NCBI GenBank assembly: GCA_965229525.1
Contig: OZ245886.1
Location: 1,364,001-1,428,000 of the forward strand
Direction of reading: 5' to 3'
Length of the DNA stretch: 64,000 nt
DNA from: HXMU1420-13 sp965229525
Lineage (GTDB): Bacteria; Bacteroidota; Rhodothermia; Balneolales; Balneolaceae
How positions within the stretch are numbered: position 1 is the stretch's first letter; every line of letters begins with the position of its first letter. The notes beneath the pieces were generated by a model. It did not search any database. It saw only the letters and a list, made by a program, of their open reading frames with translations, and had not been told where the DNA came from. Shown one piece after another: positions 43,370 to 52,818 of this stretch. A program made the position numbers and the translations under genes.

Positions 43370-44863
43370 TTAAACTGTCCGCTTTTTCTCTCGTTGTTCT
43401 CCAAAATCAACTGTGAACATGGTCCCTTCATTAGGTTTACTTTCTACTGTAATACTACCCCCTAATGCTTCTATTTGATTTTTTGTGATATAAAGGCCAA
43501 TTCCTTTTGCATTGCTATTATCATGAAAAGTTTTGTACATCCCGAACAGTTTATCCCCATGTTTCTCTAAGTTTATTCCTCTTCCATTATCCTCAATTAT
43601 CATGTGTGTGCGTTCATCTTCCTTCCAGACCTTTAGTTTTATATGCGGAGCTTCCTCACCTTTGTATTTAATAGCGTTTGTGATAAGATTCAGAAGTATA
43701 CTTTCCAGGTAGGCAGGGCTGTAAATAAATGTGAGGTCAGCTTCGATTTCTTCTTCGAAAGTTGCATCATTTACTCTAATTTCTGTTTCTAATACCTCCT
43801 TGATACCATTTAAAGTTGATTTAAAATTAATGTTTTTCAGCTCAACTTCAGTCTTATTCTGAGTATCCATAATCTCATTAAGATCTGCTATTGTCTCATT
43901 TAATCTATTTGATGCTTTTGTGAGTAAATCAAATAATTCTCTTTTTTCAGAAGGTGTTTGCGCATCACCCACCAATTCAATCAACATTGAAATGCCACCC
44001 GCATGATTCCTCAAATTATGCGAGACTATGTGGGCAAAGTTAGAAAGTCGTTCATTCTGCTTCTGAATTACATTTAACGATTCAGTTAATTCAGCCTCAT
44101 ATTCAATGCGCTTCGTAACATCAGTAATTACAGAAAGTGCTGCTAATTCATCTTTTTCGGCTTGAGAGAATGGTACTTTTATGGTCTGGTGCCAATGATC
44201 GTTGCCTTCCCAATCTGTAGTTTTTTCCTCGGCATAGAAGGCCGGTCTTTGTGTTTCAATCACTTTCTGATCAGTTTGGGTATAACGCTCCGCTCTTTCT
44301 TTAGAGATTCCTAGTTCTTCGTCTGTCTTACCAATTATCTCTAACTTTTTTGGATCGAAATACTCTTTTGCTGCCTTATTAGCCATGATATATCGCCCAT
44401 GTAGATCTTTTACAAAAATCATACTTGGAACTGTATTCAATATGGATTCAACCTGCTCTTTAAGCCTTCGAATTTCTTCAAAATGCTGCTTCTCATCCGT
44501 TATATCTTTGGTGATACCGTACGTACCAATGAGTTCATTATTTTCATCAAACAATGGAAATTTACTTGTAGAGGTCCACTTAACCGTTCTGGCTTCATCA
44601 TTAAACACCTCTCTCTCTTCGATATTTATTATTGGCTGAAGGGTTGCCATAATTTGCTGCTCATCTTCCATTGCTTTTTGAGCATGCTCAATAGCGAAAA
44701 AATTAAAATCGGTTTTATTTATAGCCTCTTCAGGGCTTTTCAAGCCAAATTTCTCAGCACAGGATTTATTTATTGCAATGAAGCGACTTTCTAGATCTTT
44801 GAAGTATACACTCTCTGTAAAATTATCCATTAGCCGCTCGAATAAGAGCGTTTTAGATATCAT
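43370..44863 (-). CDS. PAS-PAS sensor histidine kinase
   Basis: A 497-residue cytosolic kinase with PAS domains at about 5-122 and 135-255, each starting with the FKDLESRFIAINKS/VKDLHGRYIMANKA signature, a short coiled coil, a HisKA-like helix pair with HIVSHNLRNHAGG (phospho-His282) and HATPase_c with LITNAIKYK, DNGRGI and GIGLYITKNQIEALGG. It converges with the kinase at 41680 with only 10 bases between stops. The similar PAS signature suggests binding of a small ligand or heme, not determined here. Confidence 0.9.
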   Translation of the reverse strand: MISKTLLFERLMDNFTESVYFKDLESRFIAINKSCAEKFGLKSPEEAINKTDFNFFAIEHAQKAMEDEQQIMATLQPIINIEEREVFNDEARTVKWTSTSKFPLFDENNELIGTYGITKDITDEKQHFEEIRRLKEQVESILNTVPSMIFVKDLHGRYIMANKAAKEYFDPKKLEIIGKTDEELGISKERAERYTQTDQKVIETQRPAFYAEEKTTDWEGNDHWHQTIKVPFSQAEKDELAALSVITDVTKRIEYEAELTESLNVIQKQNERLSNFAHIVSHNLRNHAGGISMLIELVGDAQTPSEKRELFDLLTKASNRLNETIADLNEIMDTQNKTEVELKNINFKSTLNGIKEVLETEIRVNDATFEEEIEADLTFIYSPAYLESILLNLITNAIKYKGEEAPHIKLKVWKEDERTHMIIEDNGRGINLEKHGDKLFGMYKTFHDNSNAKGIGLYITKNQIEALGGSITVESKPNEGTMFTVDFGEQREKKRTV

Positions 44864-44923
44864 ACTATTAATAACGATTCAATCTACTTATCGGCGAATG
44901 TAAACCATTTTTAATTCGATTGT

Positions 44924-46066
44924 TCAGAACTTAATCTCAGCGAAATAAATTGTGTTACCCCAGAGGAAATTAAGCCTTCCTCCACTTTCTGTTTCAGAAA
45001 CAGTAATTGTAAATTCTTCTACTAATTCAGGATTTACCTCTCTATATAATTCAACTTTGCCAAGATCTAATTCTTCGTTATAACTCCTTCCATTCTGTCC
45101 TGTTTGAGTATTTACCATTAATATTCCACCACTTTCTTCCGGGATACTAAACAATGTGTATTCAGAGGCTGGAGTAGCTAATCCTCCGATCGAAATATCT
45201 TTATCGAATCGTATGTGTGTTGCTCTATTGGCGCCAGTTCTCCAGCGCTCACCATATGGCACAATCCCACCAAACAGTTCTCTTCCCCTTTTTGATGGGG
45301 AGCCATAATCCAACCTAAAGTTGACTCCTCGCACATTAAATTCTTCAACAATTGCGCCGGATAATGCTCCGAAAACTCTCCCATTCTCTTCATATTTTGC
45401 GAATTGAGCTGCCGCTGTTTCAACATTAGCATCAAGTGTTCTTTCAACGAATAATTTTCTAGTCGTTTGTGCAGCATCTAATGTTGCGAGCTCTCCATCT
45501 TTATTTACTGTTATATCCATAACTCCTCTGGAAGGATGGCGTATTGTTCTATCTATTCCACCAAGGTTTGCAACTATGAAATCCCTGACTCTTCTACCAA
45601 CTAACATTGGAATGGTTGTAGTATCTGCAGTACCTGATTGGAGTAAAGCTAATTCAAACGGCCAATGGGTATATTCTATAAAAGGCAAAAGTCCATTAAC
45701 ATCGGGTACTTTATAAGACCATGATTCACCGTCTCTATGTATTTGAACATATAAGCTATCACCTGCCGGTTTAATTACTTGATACAGCTCCCCCTGCTCA
45801 GAAAAACCTTCCCTTGGATTAAACCTGTATACCTCCATGCTATCAAATCCTCCAGATTCATTTAAAGTAGCTTCATAACGGGTTAATATGGTTCTGGGAG
45901 AGCGCACAACGACATCAGCATAGAATTGATTTCCATCCAGAGAAAAAGATTCAACCGCAAGTGTATCATTCCCTAATCGAGTTACAAACCCATCATTCTG
46001 CCCATAGTTGGTTGAACAGGCTGTTAATGTTGCTAGTGTTAATAAAAGAAGAGCAGATATTTTCAT
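44924..46066 (-). CDS. DUF2911 lipoprotein
   Basis: A 380-residue surface or periplasmic lipoprotein. The lipobox is LTAC (Cys17). The N-terminal 230 residues form a beta-rich domain of unknown role. The C-terminal part is a DUF2911 domain: RLDYGSPSKRGRELFGG, VPYGERWRTGANRATHIRFDKD and PASEYTLFSIPEE are its hallmarks. DUF2911 has no known reaction and is frequent in Bacteroidota. A likely promoter, TTTG-N18-TATTTTTA, lies at 46078-46107 on the minus strand. Confidence 0.87.
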   Translation of the reverse strand: MKISALLLLTLATLTACSTNYGQNDGFVTRLGNDTLAVESFSLDGNQFYADVVVRSPRTILTRYEATLNESGGFDSMEVYRFNPREGFSEQGELYQVIKPAGDSLYVQIHRDGESWSYKVPDVNGLLPFIEYTHWPFELALLQSGTADTTTIPMLVGRRVRDFIVANLGGIDRTIRHPSRGVMDITVNKDGELATLDAAQTTRKLFVERTLDANVETAAAQFAKYEENGRVFGALSGAIVEEFNVRGVNFRLDYGSPSKRGRELFGGIVPYGERWRTGANRATHIRFDKDISIGGLATPASEYTLFSIPEESGGILMVNTQTGQNGRSYNEELDLGKVELYREVNPELVEEFTITVSETESGGRLNFLWGNTIYFAEIKF

Positions 46067-46077
46067 AGTATTTCTTC

Positions 46078-46107
46078 TAAAAATAGTTTGAGATAAATGG
46101 AATCAAA
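46078..46107 (-). promoter_or_regulatory. promoter of the DUF2911 gene
   Basis: On the minus strand TTTG (46104-46107), 18 bases, TATTTTTA (46078-46085) has one mismatch to the Bacteroidota form, 11 bases from the ATG. Confidence 0.5.
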
Positions 46108-46167
46108 AGCTCTTTGAGTTTATGATTTGTAAATGATTAGCTTCTAATAAAATAGTCAGGCTAATAT

Positions 46168-46986
46168 ATGAGTTCATTTAAGAATAAGGTCGTTCTTGTA
46201 ACAGGTGGAGCCAGCGGAATTGGTTTTTTGATGGGAAAAAAGTCACTTCAACAAGAAGCTAAACATTTAATCATTTGGGATATTAACCCAGAGTTATTGC
46301 AACTGGCATCAAAAACATTACACCAAGAAGGTTATAGTGTTTCAACCCACTTAGTTGATGTATCCGATCCGGAAAGTGTGAGCAATGCAGCAGCGCTAGT
46401 CATAAAACAATTCAATAAAGTAGATATTTTGTTTAATAACGCGGGTATTATAGTTGGGAAACCTTTTCATGAGCATACGCCGCAAGATATTGCACGAACC
46501 GTCGGGGTTAATCAACTTGCATTGATGTACGTAACAAATGCATTCCTACCCGAAATGATGAAATCAAATTCTGGCCATATAATTGCTATAACTTCCTCAG
46601 CTGGGCTCACTCCTAACCCGGGTATGGTTGTTTATGTTTCTAGTAAGTGGGGAGCTGTTGGTTGGGTTGAGTCTCTACGGCTCGAATTAAAGCGTTCTCA
46701 TTCCGGTATAAAGTTTTTGAATGTGATGCCTGGGTATATCAAAAGCAAAATGTTCGATGGAGTTACACCACCAAGGATGATGCCTCTTTTAGAACCTGAA
46801 CAACTAACTGATACCATAATTCACTCCGTAATTAAAAATAAGTCTACGTTAAAAGCGCCGGCTTTAGTTAAGATTACAACCTTAGCTCGTGGACTTCTCC
46901 CTCAGAGTTGGTATGACTTTGTAGCGGCAAACGTGTTCAAAGTTTACACCTCTATGGATACATTCAAAGGGCACAGTAATGAGTGA
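46168..46986 (+). CDS. SDR-family oxidoreductase
   Basis: A 272-residue NAD(P)-dependent short-chain dehydrogenase. The cofactor loop GGASGIG is at 13-19, LFNNAG at 88-93, catalytic Ser143/144, Tyr156 and Lys160 (YVSSK). A C-terminal extension with ARGLLPQSWYDFVA resembles SDRs acting on long-chain or retinol-like alcohols. It overlaps the aldehyde dehydrogenase gene by 8 bases, so alcohol-to-aldehyde-to-acid conversion of one substrate is a sensible inference. Confidence 0.92.
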   Translation: MSSFKNKVVLVTGGASGIGFLMGKKSLQQEAKHLIIWDINPELLQLASKTLHQEGYSVSTHLVDVSDPESVSNAAALVIKQFNKVDILFNNAGIIVGKPFHEHTPQDIARTVGVNQLALMYVTNAFLPEMMKSNSGHIIAITSSAGLTPNPGMVVYVSSKWGAVGWVESLRLELKRSHSGIKFLNVMPGYIKSKMFDGVTPPRMMPLLEPEQLTDTIIHSVIKNKSTLKAPALVKITTLARGLLPQSWYDFVAANVFKVYTSMDTFKGHSNE

Positions 46987-48349
46987 TTATTCCAAAATCT
47001 TGCAAGATCAGAAGGTGTATTTTCGGTCTGGAGGTACGAAACCTATTCAATTTAGAATTGAACAACTCAAAACATTAAAGAAATTACTAAAAGAGAATGA
47101 ACAAGAATTAATTGATGCCGTTTACAGTGATTTCAGAAAGTCCCCTTTTGAAACTTTTGGAACTGAAATTGGACTCATCCTTAATGAAATTAATTATGCA
47201 CTCAAAAATATTTACCGATGGGTAAAACCAAAATCTGTTCCAACAGCACTGGTTAATTTTCCTTCTAAGAATTATATCCTTAAAGAACCCTATGGTTCGG
47301 TGTTAATAATTTCACCTTGGAATTACCCGGTACAATTATGTTTGCTTCCATTAGTAGGGGCATTGGCTGCAGGTAATACTGCTGTTATAAAACCATCTGA
47401 ATTAACTCCTAATACATCTTCAGTTATAGATAAACTTATTAAGCAGTACTTTAAGCCAGAAGTAGTGACAACGGTTCTTGGAGGAGTTGATGAAAGCCAG
47501 GCTTTACTAAATCTGGACTTCAATTATATTTTTTTTACGGGAAGTACCAAAGTAGGCAAGATTATTATGGAGTCTGCCTCGAAACGTTTAATTCCGGTAA
47601 CCCTTGAGCTTGGCGGTAAATCACCGTGCATTGTAGATGAAACTGCAAATTTAGAAGTGACTGCCAAACGAATTGTTTGGGGTAAGTTTGTAAATGCAGG
47701 TCAAACGTGTGTAGCCCCAGATTACTTATTAGTTCAAGACTCCATTAAAGATCGTTTATTGGAAGAGTTAAAATCGTCTATAGTATCACTATATGGCGAT
47801 GACCCATCTTCTTCTGATGATTATCCTAGAATTATAAACGATGTTCATTTTAATCGTTTATGTTCATTTTTGGATAATGGAATACAAATTTCCGGAGGTG
47901 ATACGGATGATTCTACCCGATATATCGCGCCTACTATTTTATCAAATATTACGTGGGATGATCCAATTATGCAGGATGAGATTTTTGGGCCAATTTTACC
48001 TGTTATTTCATTCCCAAATATTGACGACGCAGTCGAACAAGCTTTAAAAACCCCTCGACCTTTAGCGCTTTACATTTTTACTAATTCATCTGAAACGGAA
48101 CGTAAAATTCTCGAACAAGTACCTTTTGGGGGTGGAGCAATCAACGATACAATTGCTCAATTTGGTAATCACCATCTTAGTTTTGGTGGAGTAGGAGCTA
48201 GTGGATTTGGTTCCTATCATGGAAAAGCTAGTTTCGATTCCTTTTCACATCAAAAAAGTATCATGAAAAAGAACTTCTTCTTAGATATACCTATTCGGTA
48301 TGCACCCTATGATGGAAAGATAAAGTGGCTTAAAACCATTTTCCGATGA
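46979..48349 (+). CDS. aldehyde dehydrogenase, class 3-like
   Basis: A 456-residue NAD(P)-dependent aldehyde dehydrogenase. Family marks are PWNYPVQL (113-120), VIKPSELTP, FFTGSTKVGK (cofactor loop), catalytic Glu210 in LELGGKSP and catalytic Cys244 in NAGQTCVAPDY. The short length and the C-terminal IRYAPYDGKIKWLK match ALDH3-type enzymes, which oxidise medium- and long-chain fatty aldehydes and may be membrane-associated. It overlaps both neighbours in a three-gene operon. Confidence 0.94.
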   Translation: MSDYSKILQDQKVYFRSGGTKPIQFRIEQLKTLKKLLKENEQELIDAVYSDFRKSPFETFGTEIGLILNEINYALKNIYRWVKPKSVPTALVNFPSKNYILKEPYGSVLIISPWNYPVQLCLLPLVGALAAGNTAVIKPSELTPNTSSVIDKLIKQYFKPEVVTTVLGGVDESQALLNLDFNYIFFTGSTKVGKIIMESASKRLIPVTLELGGKSPCIVDETANLEVTAKRIVWGKFVNAGQTCVAPDYLLVQDSIKDRLLEELKSSIVSLYGDDPSSSDDYPRIINDVHFNRLCSFLDNGIQISGGDTDDSTRYIAPTILSNITWDDPIMQDEIFGPILPVISFPNIDDAVEQALKTPRPLALYIFTNSSETERKILEQVPFGGGAINDTIAQFGNHHLSFGGVGASGFGSYHGKASFDSFSHQKSIMKKNFFLDIPIRYAPYDGKIKWLKTIFR

Positions 48350-49332
48350 TACCAGAATCATTTAAAGCGTTTTATGTAGATAAAGATCTTGGATGTTCGA
48401 TAGTGGAGCTCCCAACAAGTGTGCTTCCAGATCATGAAGTTGTTATTGATGTCCATTTTTCATCGCTTAATTATAAAGATGCTCTTTCTGCCAGAGGCCT
48501 AAACGCTGTCACTAAAGCCTACCCACATATTCCTGGCATAGATGCCGTTGGAAAAGTGATTGTGGATACATCTGATACTTTTCAAATAGGGGATTGGGTT
48601 ATTGTAACTGGTAATGATCTTGGAACAAATACATTTGGAGGTTTTGGGGGAGTTATTCGTGTTCCGAAAAACTGGGTTGTTAAAAAGCCCGACTCATTAA
48701 CACCTTTTCAAGCAATGATAGTTGGAACCGCTGGTTTTACTGCCTTATATGGTATTTATCGTTTGCAAGTCGAACATATTATGCCGGATTCTGGCTCTAT
48801 TCTAGTTACGGGCGCCACTGGTGGTGTAGGTTCGTTCGCAGTGTTTGCGCTTTCTCATCTTGGTTATGAAGTGATTGCTGCATCTAGAAAAATCGACATT
48901 GATGATTTTCTTATTTCATTGGGGGCAAAAGAAGTAGTGAATTATAAAAGTATTACCGCGGATAATTCGCGACCTCTTCAACCTAGAAAATGGATGGGTG
49001 CCATAGAAACTGTTGGTGGAGAATTGCTACATACTGTGTTAACTCAAACCGCTCCAAAAGGTGCAGTAGCTTGCTGCGGAAACGTATTGGGCATAGACCT
49101 CTCTACTAATGTACTTCCTTTCATTTTAAGAGGCATATCACTATTGGGTATTGATTCTGCATTTTGCGCCAGAGCAATTAGGGAGAAATTATGGCAACAA
49201 GTTTCGGAAATGGATTTTTCAAGCCTTCCAGAAGGTTATGTTAAAGAAGTACCTTTAAAAAAGTTGAACACTGAAATTGATTTGATACTAAAGGGTGAGC
49301 AAAAAGGAAGGGTCATTATCTCCCACAAATAA
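48346..49332 (+). CDS. YhdH/AcuI-type quinone oxidoreductase
   Basis: A 328-residue zinc-free MDR enzyme of the YhdH/YhfP (AcuI) branch. Marks are SSLNYKDALSARGL (about 36-49), HIPGIDAVGKV (about 64), VTGATGGVGS (NADPH loop, about 157-166) and LLGIDSAFCARAIREKLW near 265. AcuI reduces acryloyl-CoA with NADPH; here the neighbours (SDR and fatty-aldehyde-type dehydrogenase) hint at removal of reactive enals. It overlaps the upstream gene by 4 bases and ends the operon. Confidence 0.92.
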   Translation: MIPESFKAFYVDKDLGCSIVELPTSVLPDHEVVIDVHFSSLNYKDALSARGLNAVTKAYPHIPGIDAVGKVIVDTSDTFQIGDWVIVTGNDLGTNTFGGFGGVIRVPKNWVVKKPDSLTPFQAMIVGTAGFTALYGIYRLQVEHIMPDSGSILVTGATGGVGSFAVFALSHLGYEVIAASRKIDIDDFLISLGAKEVVNYKSITADNSRPLQPRKWMGAIETVGGELLHTVLTQTAPKGAVACCGNVLGIDLSTNVLPFILRGISLLGIDSAFCARAIREKLWQQVSEMDFSSLPEGYVKEVPLKKLNTEIDLILKGEQKGRVIISHK

Positions 49333-49334
49333 AA

Positions 49335-49361
49335 AAGGAGCCGACAAACTGCCCACTCCTT
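49335..49361 (-). terminator. possible terminator of the orphan regulator gene
   Basis: AAGGAG (49335-49340) and CTCCTT (49356-49361) pair; on the minus strand a run of T follows the stem. The stem is only 6 bp, so the call is weak. Confidence 0.45.
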
Positions 49362-49435
49362 AAGCTGAATATATGATATAGCGATCAAACTATAACATAT
49401 TAGGGTTATGGTATCAATAAACTCTACTAAAAAAT

Positions 49436-49837
49436 CTATGCTGCATGTACCGCTGCCTTTCTGCGTAGCATTGCTTTATCCAGGGATCGCTTAAGCCCTA
49501 CCGCAGTAATTGGTTTCAATAAATAATCGACTACGCCTAAACTCTTAGCCTTCTCAATCATTCTTATATCCTGTTCTCCTGATAAAAAGATAACCGGTAC
49601 ATCCGATCCTTCTTTTTTTAATTGCTCTACAATATCAATACCTGTCAAATCTCCCTTTAAATTGATATCAACAATCAATAGCTCCGGATTAATCTCTCTA
49701 AATAGTCGGAGTGCGTGTTGTCCCTCACTTGCTTTTGCTACAACTTTGTAACCTAGGTTGTTTACCAGCCTCTCTTCAACCATCAATAAGAGTAAATCAT
49801 CCTCAACAATCATTACTTGTTGTGATGCTACGTTCAT
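49436..49837 (-). CDS. single-domain response regulator
   Basis: A 133-residue CheY-like receiver without an output domain. VEDD (11-14) supplies the acidic pocket, Asp57 in IVDINLKG is the phospho-acceptor, SGEQD the Thr/Ser site and DYLLKPI the conserved Lys. It probably passes phosphate between kinases or binds a target protein. It has its own near-perfect promoter. No kinase gene is adjacent; the HisKA_2 kinases at 41680, 59713 and 63142 are candidate partners. Confidence 0.93.
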   Translation of the reverse strand: MNVASQQVMIVEDDLLLLMVEERLVNNLGYKVVAKASEGQHALRLFREINPELLIVDINLKGDLTGIDIVEQLKKEGSDVPVIFLSGEQDIRMIEKAKSLGVVDYLLKPITAVGLKRSLDKAMLRRKAAVHAA

Positions 49838-49877
49838 TGTATTCTCTCTGTCTGTGTTTTATTAAAATTATCTAACA

Positions 49878-49908
49878 CAAATATATTAGAAGTTTTTAAT
49901 ATATCAAA
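49878..49908 (-). promoter_or_regulatory. Bacteroidota-type promoter of the orphan regulator
   Basis: On the minus strand TTTG (49905-49908), exactly 19 bases, TATATTTG (49878-49885) is a perfect fit to TTTG-N19-TAnnTTTG, 40 bases before the ATG. Confidence 0.8.
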
Positions 49909-49926
49909 GTCTTTTCTGAAATTTTT

Positions 49927-52818
49927 TTAAAAAGAAATACTCAATGTAAGGTTAGGTGTAAACCCAAGTAATTGTCTTTGCTCTGTATAGATATCGACAA
50001 ACTCATCCTCATCATCTACACCATCCTGATCAATGAAGTAGTTTCTATTTAAAATATTAGTCCTGTTGTAAATGTTTTGGATGGATAAACCCAGCTTACC
50101 TGCCCAATTATTACTCTCTCCAGAAAAATAATACCAAACAGAAGCATCCATTCTATGATAGTTTGGGAGCCTTTTACTATTTAGTTGCCCATACTCGATT
50201 TCGTAAAATACCTCCGGGTCCGAATCGCTGTCGTTATCGTCAATTGATTCCACTCTTACTGCCTCTTCATTAGAAATAGGGGTAAATGGCAAGCCGGATT
50301 TGATTTGCCATCCCAATGAAACCTCAAACTTTGCCGTTGAGTAGCTAGTGTTTAGTGATAGTTTATGTGGCTGATCTAGTTGGCTTACGAAAACATTATC
50401 ACTAAGGTCTTCAAAATTACTTTCTGACCGACTATATGAGTACGAAATCCAGTTTCTTAGCCTTTTAAGTCGCTTTCTTATTAAAACGTCTATTCCATTT
50501 ATGGTTTCTTTGCCTGTTTCAAATTCGTCGATGGAAGCGCCACTAGTTGAATATCCTAATGTGGTTAACCCCGACAGTTTTTTATGATAAGCCTCAACAT
50601 CCAATAACCAGCCTTTTCGATTGAACACCAACCCTATCATTATTTGCTCGTTTCGAATTAGCGGAATACTCTCCCTATCCGCAATAAACCAAATTTCTTC
50701 TGTGGTGTTCGAAATGCTATTCTCTACATCTTGCAATGTTCTAATTGCCTGATGCTTTCTGGATAAGGATGTCTTTAACATCAAACGATCCCATTGCTGG
50801 CTGTAAGTAAGTTGTGGATCCAGGGTTGTAACATCCACAAAATTAAAGTGATTAAGTCGCAAACCTAAATCCAAATTGGAGCGCTGAAAAGGTTGAAAGT
50901 TGATATTGGTAAAGCCTGCAAAGTTGTTTCCTTTCTCATAAAAACTTCGAAGCTCATCAAACTCAAAGGCGTTTTCTTCTCGAAGAGAATATTTCAACTC
51001 CATGAAATTAACCTGCACACCAAGAGCAATTACTCCCTTGTTATAGCTAAACCGATTCATCCATTTTATTTCTGTGTTGATTAATGAATTATTCCAAGAG
51101 CCTCTATCCTGCAGTGAATCAGGCGCATTTTCAAATCTATCACCGAAAAACTCATCTTCTTCATTCGGATCTTCTAACTCTTCCTCATTTTCTTCATCGT
51201 CTTCTCTTTCTTCTTCTTCGCATTCATCATCACATTCCTCTTCTTCTTCATCTTCTTCATCATCGCAGCCTTCTTCTCCTTCTTCGCAATCTTGAACAGA
51301 AAAAATATTTCTACTGGATTGTTTTAAAAACTGAGACTCTTTGCCATCAATCTCTCTTTGAAAGAGATATTCAAAATCTAGATTATAACTGGAACCAGAT
51401 ACAGAAAGCTCACTCGTCCAATTGGATGAAAACTCCGACTTCCAGTTAATATTAAACCCAGCGTGTTTCACATTGTGATATTGAAAATCGGCTGTTTTTT
51501 GATTTTGGTCGATGGAGGTAAAATCAAGCGTGTTTTTGCCAGAAAAAAAACTTCCAGTTATCTGATTTCTTGAATTTACCACGTAATTCATCTTCGCGTT
51601 GATATCCCAAAACAAGAGAATATCTTCGATATCGAATTTTTCTTCTATGGCAAATGTCTGGCTTTCTCCTAATCTACTTCCCTCAAAGAGTTTTTCATTG
51701 TATGATGTAAATGTTGGCGTTTGGTAGTAGTCGTTTAAAGAACGTCGCCCTGCCACATAAAACGACATTTTATTCTGAATCACCGGAATCGACACAGCCC
51801 CGGAAAAGTGGGTCATATTCAAATCCATATTCCCATGAACTTTGTTTTGAGGAATAGATTCAGAATTCATAGAAATAAGTCCTGAGGCACTATCCCCAAA
51901 TCGGATGGGCACTGAGTTTCTATAGACATCGATCTTTTCAATTGAACTAGGTATAAAGGAAGAAATTAACCCAAAATAATGGGCCGCATGATACACTGGT
52001 ATATTATCCCAATAGACGGACACCTGATCGCTGGTGCCACCACGAATATTCAATTCTGAAGCTGTTTCAGTTGAAGAGGATATCCCCGGAATTTGCTGTA
52101 TGGAATAGAGTGCATCGGCCTCGGATAGACCGGGGATCACGTTTAATTCACCAGGATTGATTTCCAGGCTATTCTCATCCATATCAATGATAACACCAGA
52201 ATTCAGATACTCCTTAACAATAAATCCCTCCAACGATACAATATCGCGTTCAAGAAAAAGGGTGTCAGATTCCTGGTAATATAGATCTAACGCTGAAGTG
52301 TAGGCCGGTTTGTAACCGATATACGATATTGTTAATTGTCTCAACTGTGGATCGCGTACGAAATAATATATTTCACCATCAACGTTAGCCTGAGTACCTC
52401 GAAAAGAGTTTTCAATCTGAACGGTACTGAATGAAAGTGGCTGCTTATTTATTGCATCTGCAATAATAAAATTGAGATAAACCCCTACATCTTCAATAGG
52501 TTTGATGGCAATAAAATCACCTTCTATAAACTCGAAACCCAGGCGATATGGTTTAAGCAACCTGTTCAGAACTTTATCTAAGTCCTCATTTAAAGCCTCA
52601 AAGGCAATGTGATCATCATTTAACGCCTGACTTGGATACGAAAATCGAACACCAATTTCTTCAGATATTTTGTCAAGAATTTCGGCTGGCGTAGCGCTTT
52701 CTATATCGATTGTGATGGACTGTCCATGGATCGTATCAGCCCAGAAGATCGACAAAAAAAACAGGCATACAGCCCCAAGTAGCTTAATTAAAAAGGGTAA
52801 GTTCTTTGGTTCGATCAT
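49927..52818 (-). CDS. TonB-dependent receptor with STN signalling domain
   Basis: A 963-residue outer-membrane receptor that can signal to a FecR protein. In order: signal peptide (to about 33), STN domain (about 35-105, EILDKISEEIGVRFSYPSQAL), carboxypeptidase-like beta-sandwich (about 115-200), plug (about 220-330, with LNIRGGTSDQVSVYWDNIPV) and a barrel ending LTLSISF. Residues about 509-556 are almost wholly Asp/Glu with four Cys, an unusual insert likely in an outer loop. ATG 52818 is used (overlap of 35 bases with fecR-like gene); a TTG lies 21 bases earlier. It ends the sigma-FecR-receptor unit. Confidence 0.9.
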   Translation of the reverse strand: MIEPKNLPFLIKLLGAVCLFFLSIFWADTIHGQSITIDIESATPAEILDKISEEIGVRFSYPSQALNDDHIAFEALNEDLDKVLNRLLKPYRLGFEFIEGDFIAIKPIEDVGVYLNFIIADAINKQPLSFSTVQIENSFRGTQANVDGEIYYFVRDPQLRQLTISYIGYKPAYTSALDLYYQESDTLFLERDIVSLEGFIVKEYLNSGVIIDMDENSLEINPGELNVIPGLSEADALYSIQQIPGISSSTETASELNIRGGTSDQVSVYWDNIPVYHAAHYFGLISSFIPSSIEKIDVYRNSVPIRFGDSASGLISMNSESIPQNKVHGNMDLNMTHFSGAVSIPVIQNKMSFYVAGRRSLNDYYQTPTFTSYNEKLFEGSRLGESQTFAIEEKFDIEDILLFWDINAKMNYVVNSRNQITGSFFSGKNTLDFTSIDQNQKTADFQYHNVKHAGFNINWKSEFSSNWTSELSVSGSSYNLDFEYLFQREIDGKESQFLKQSSRNIFSVQDCEEGEEGCDDEEDEEEEECDDECEEEEREDDEENEEELEDPNEEDEFFGDRFENAPDSLQDRGSWNNSLINTEIKWMNRFSYNKGVIALGVQVNFMELKYSLREENAFEFDELRSFYEKGNNFAGFTNINFQPFQRSNLDLGLRLNHFNFVDVTTLDPQLTYSQQWDRLMLKTSLSRKHQAIRTLQDVENSISNTTEEIWFIADRESIPLIRNEQIMIGLVFNRKGWLLDVEAYHKKLSGLTTLGYSTSGASIDEFETGKETINGIDVLIRKRLKRLRNWISYSYSRSESNFEDLSDNVFVSQLDQPHKLSLNTSYSTAKFEVSLGWQIKSGLPFTPISNEEAVRVESIDDNDSDSDPEVFYEIEYGQLNSKRLPNYHRMDASVWYYFSGESNNWAGKLGLSIQNIYNRTNILNRNYFIDQDGVDDEDEFVDIYTEQRQLLGFTPNLTLSISF
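51150..51297 (-). other. acidic Cys-containing insert in the TonB receptor
   Basis: Coding bases made of GAA/GAG/GAT/GAC triplets give about 48 residues, most of them Asp or Glu, with Cys in DCEEG, GCDD, ECDD and ECEE. The low-complexity sequence could expand by slippage. Flanking strands are ordinary barrel sequence. Confidence 0.9.

Noticed and set aside
51074..51449. Ser/His/Leu-rich plus-strand frames
   Set aside because: They are the mirror of the acidic GAA/GAT codons of the TonB receptor gene.
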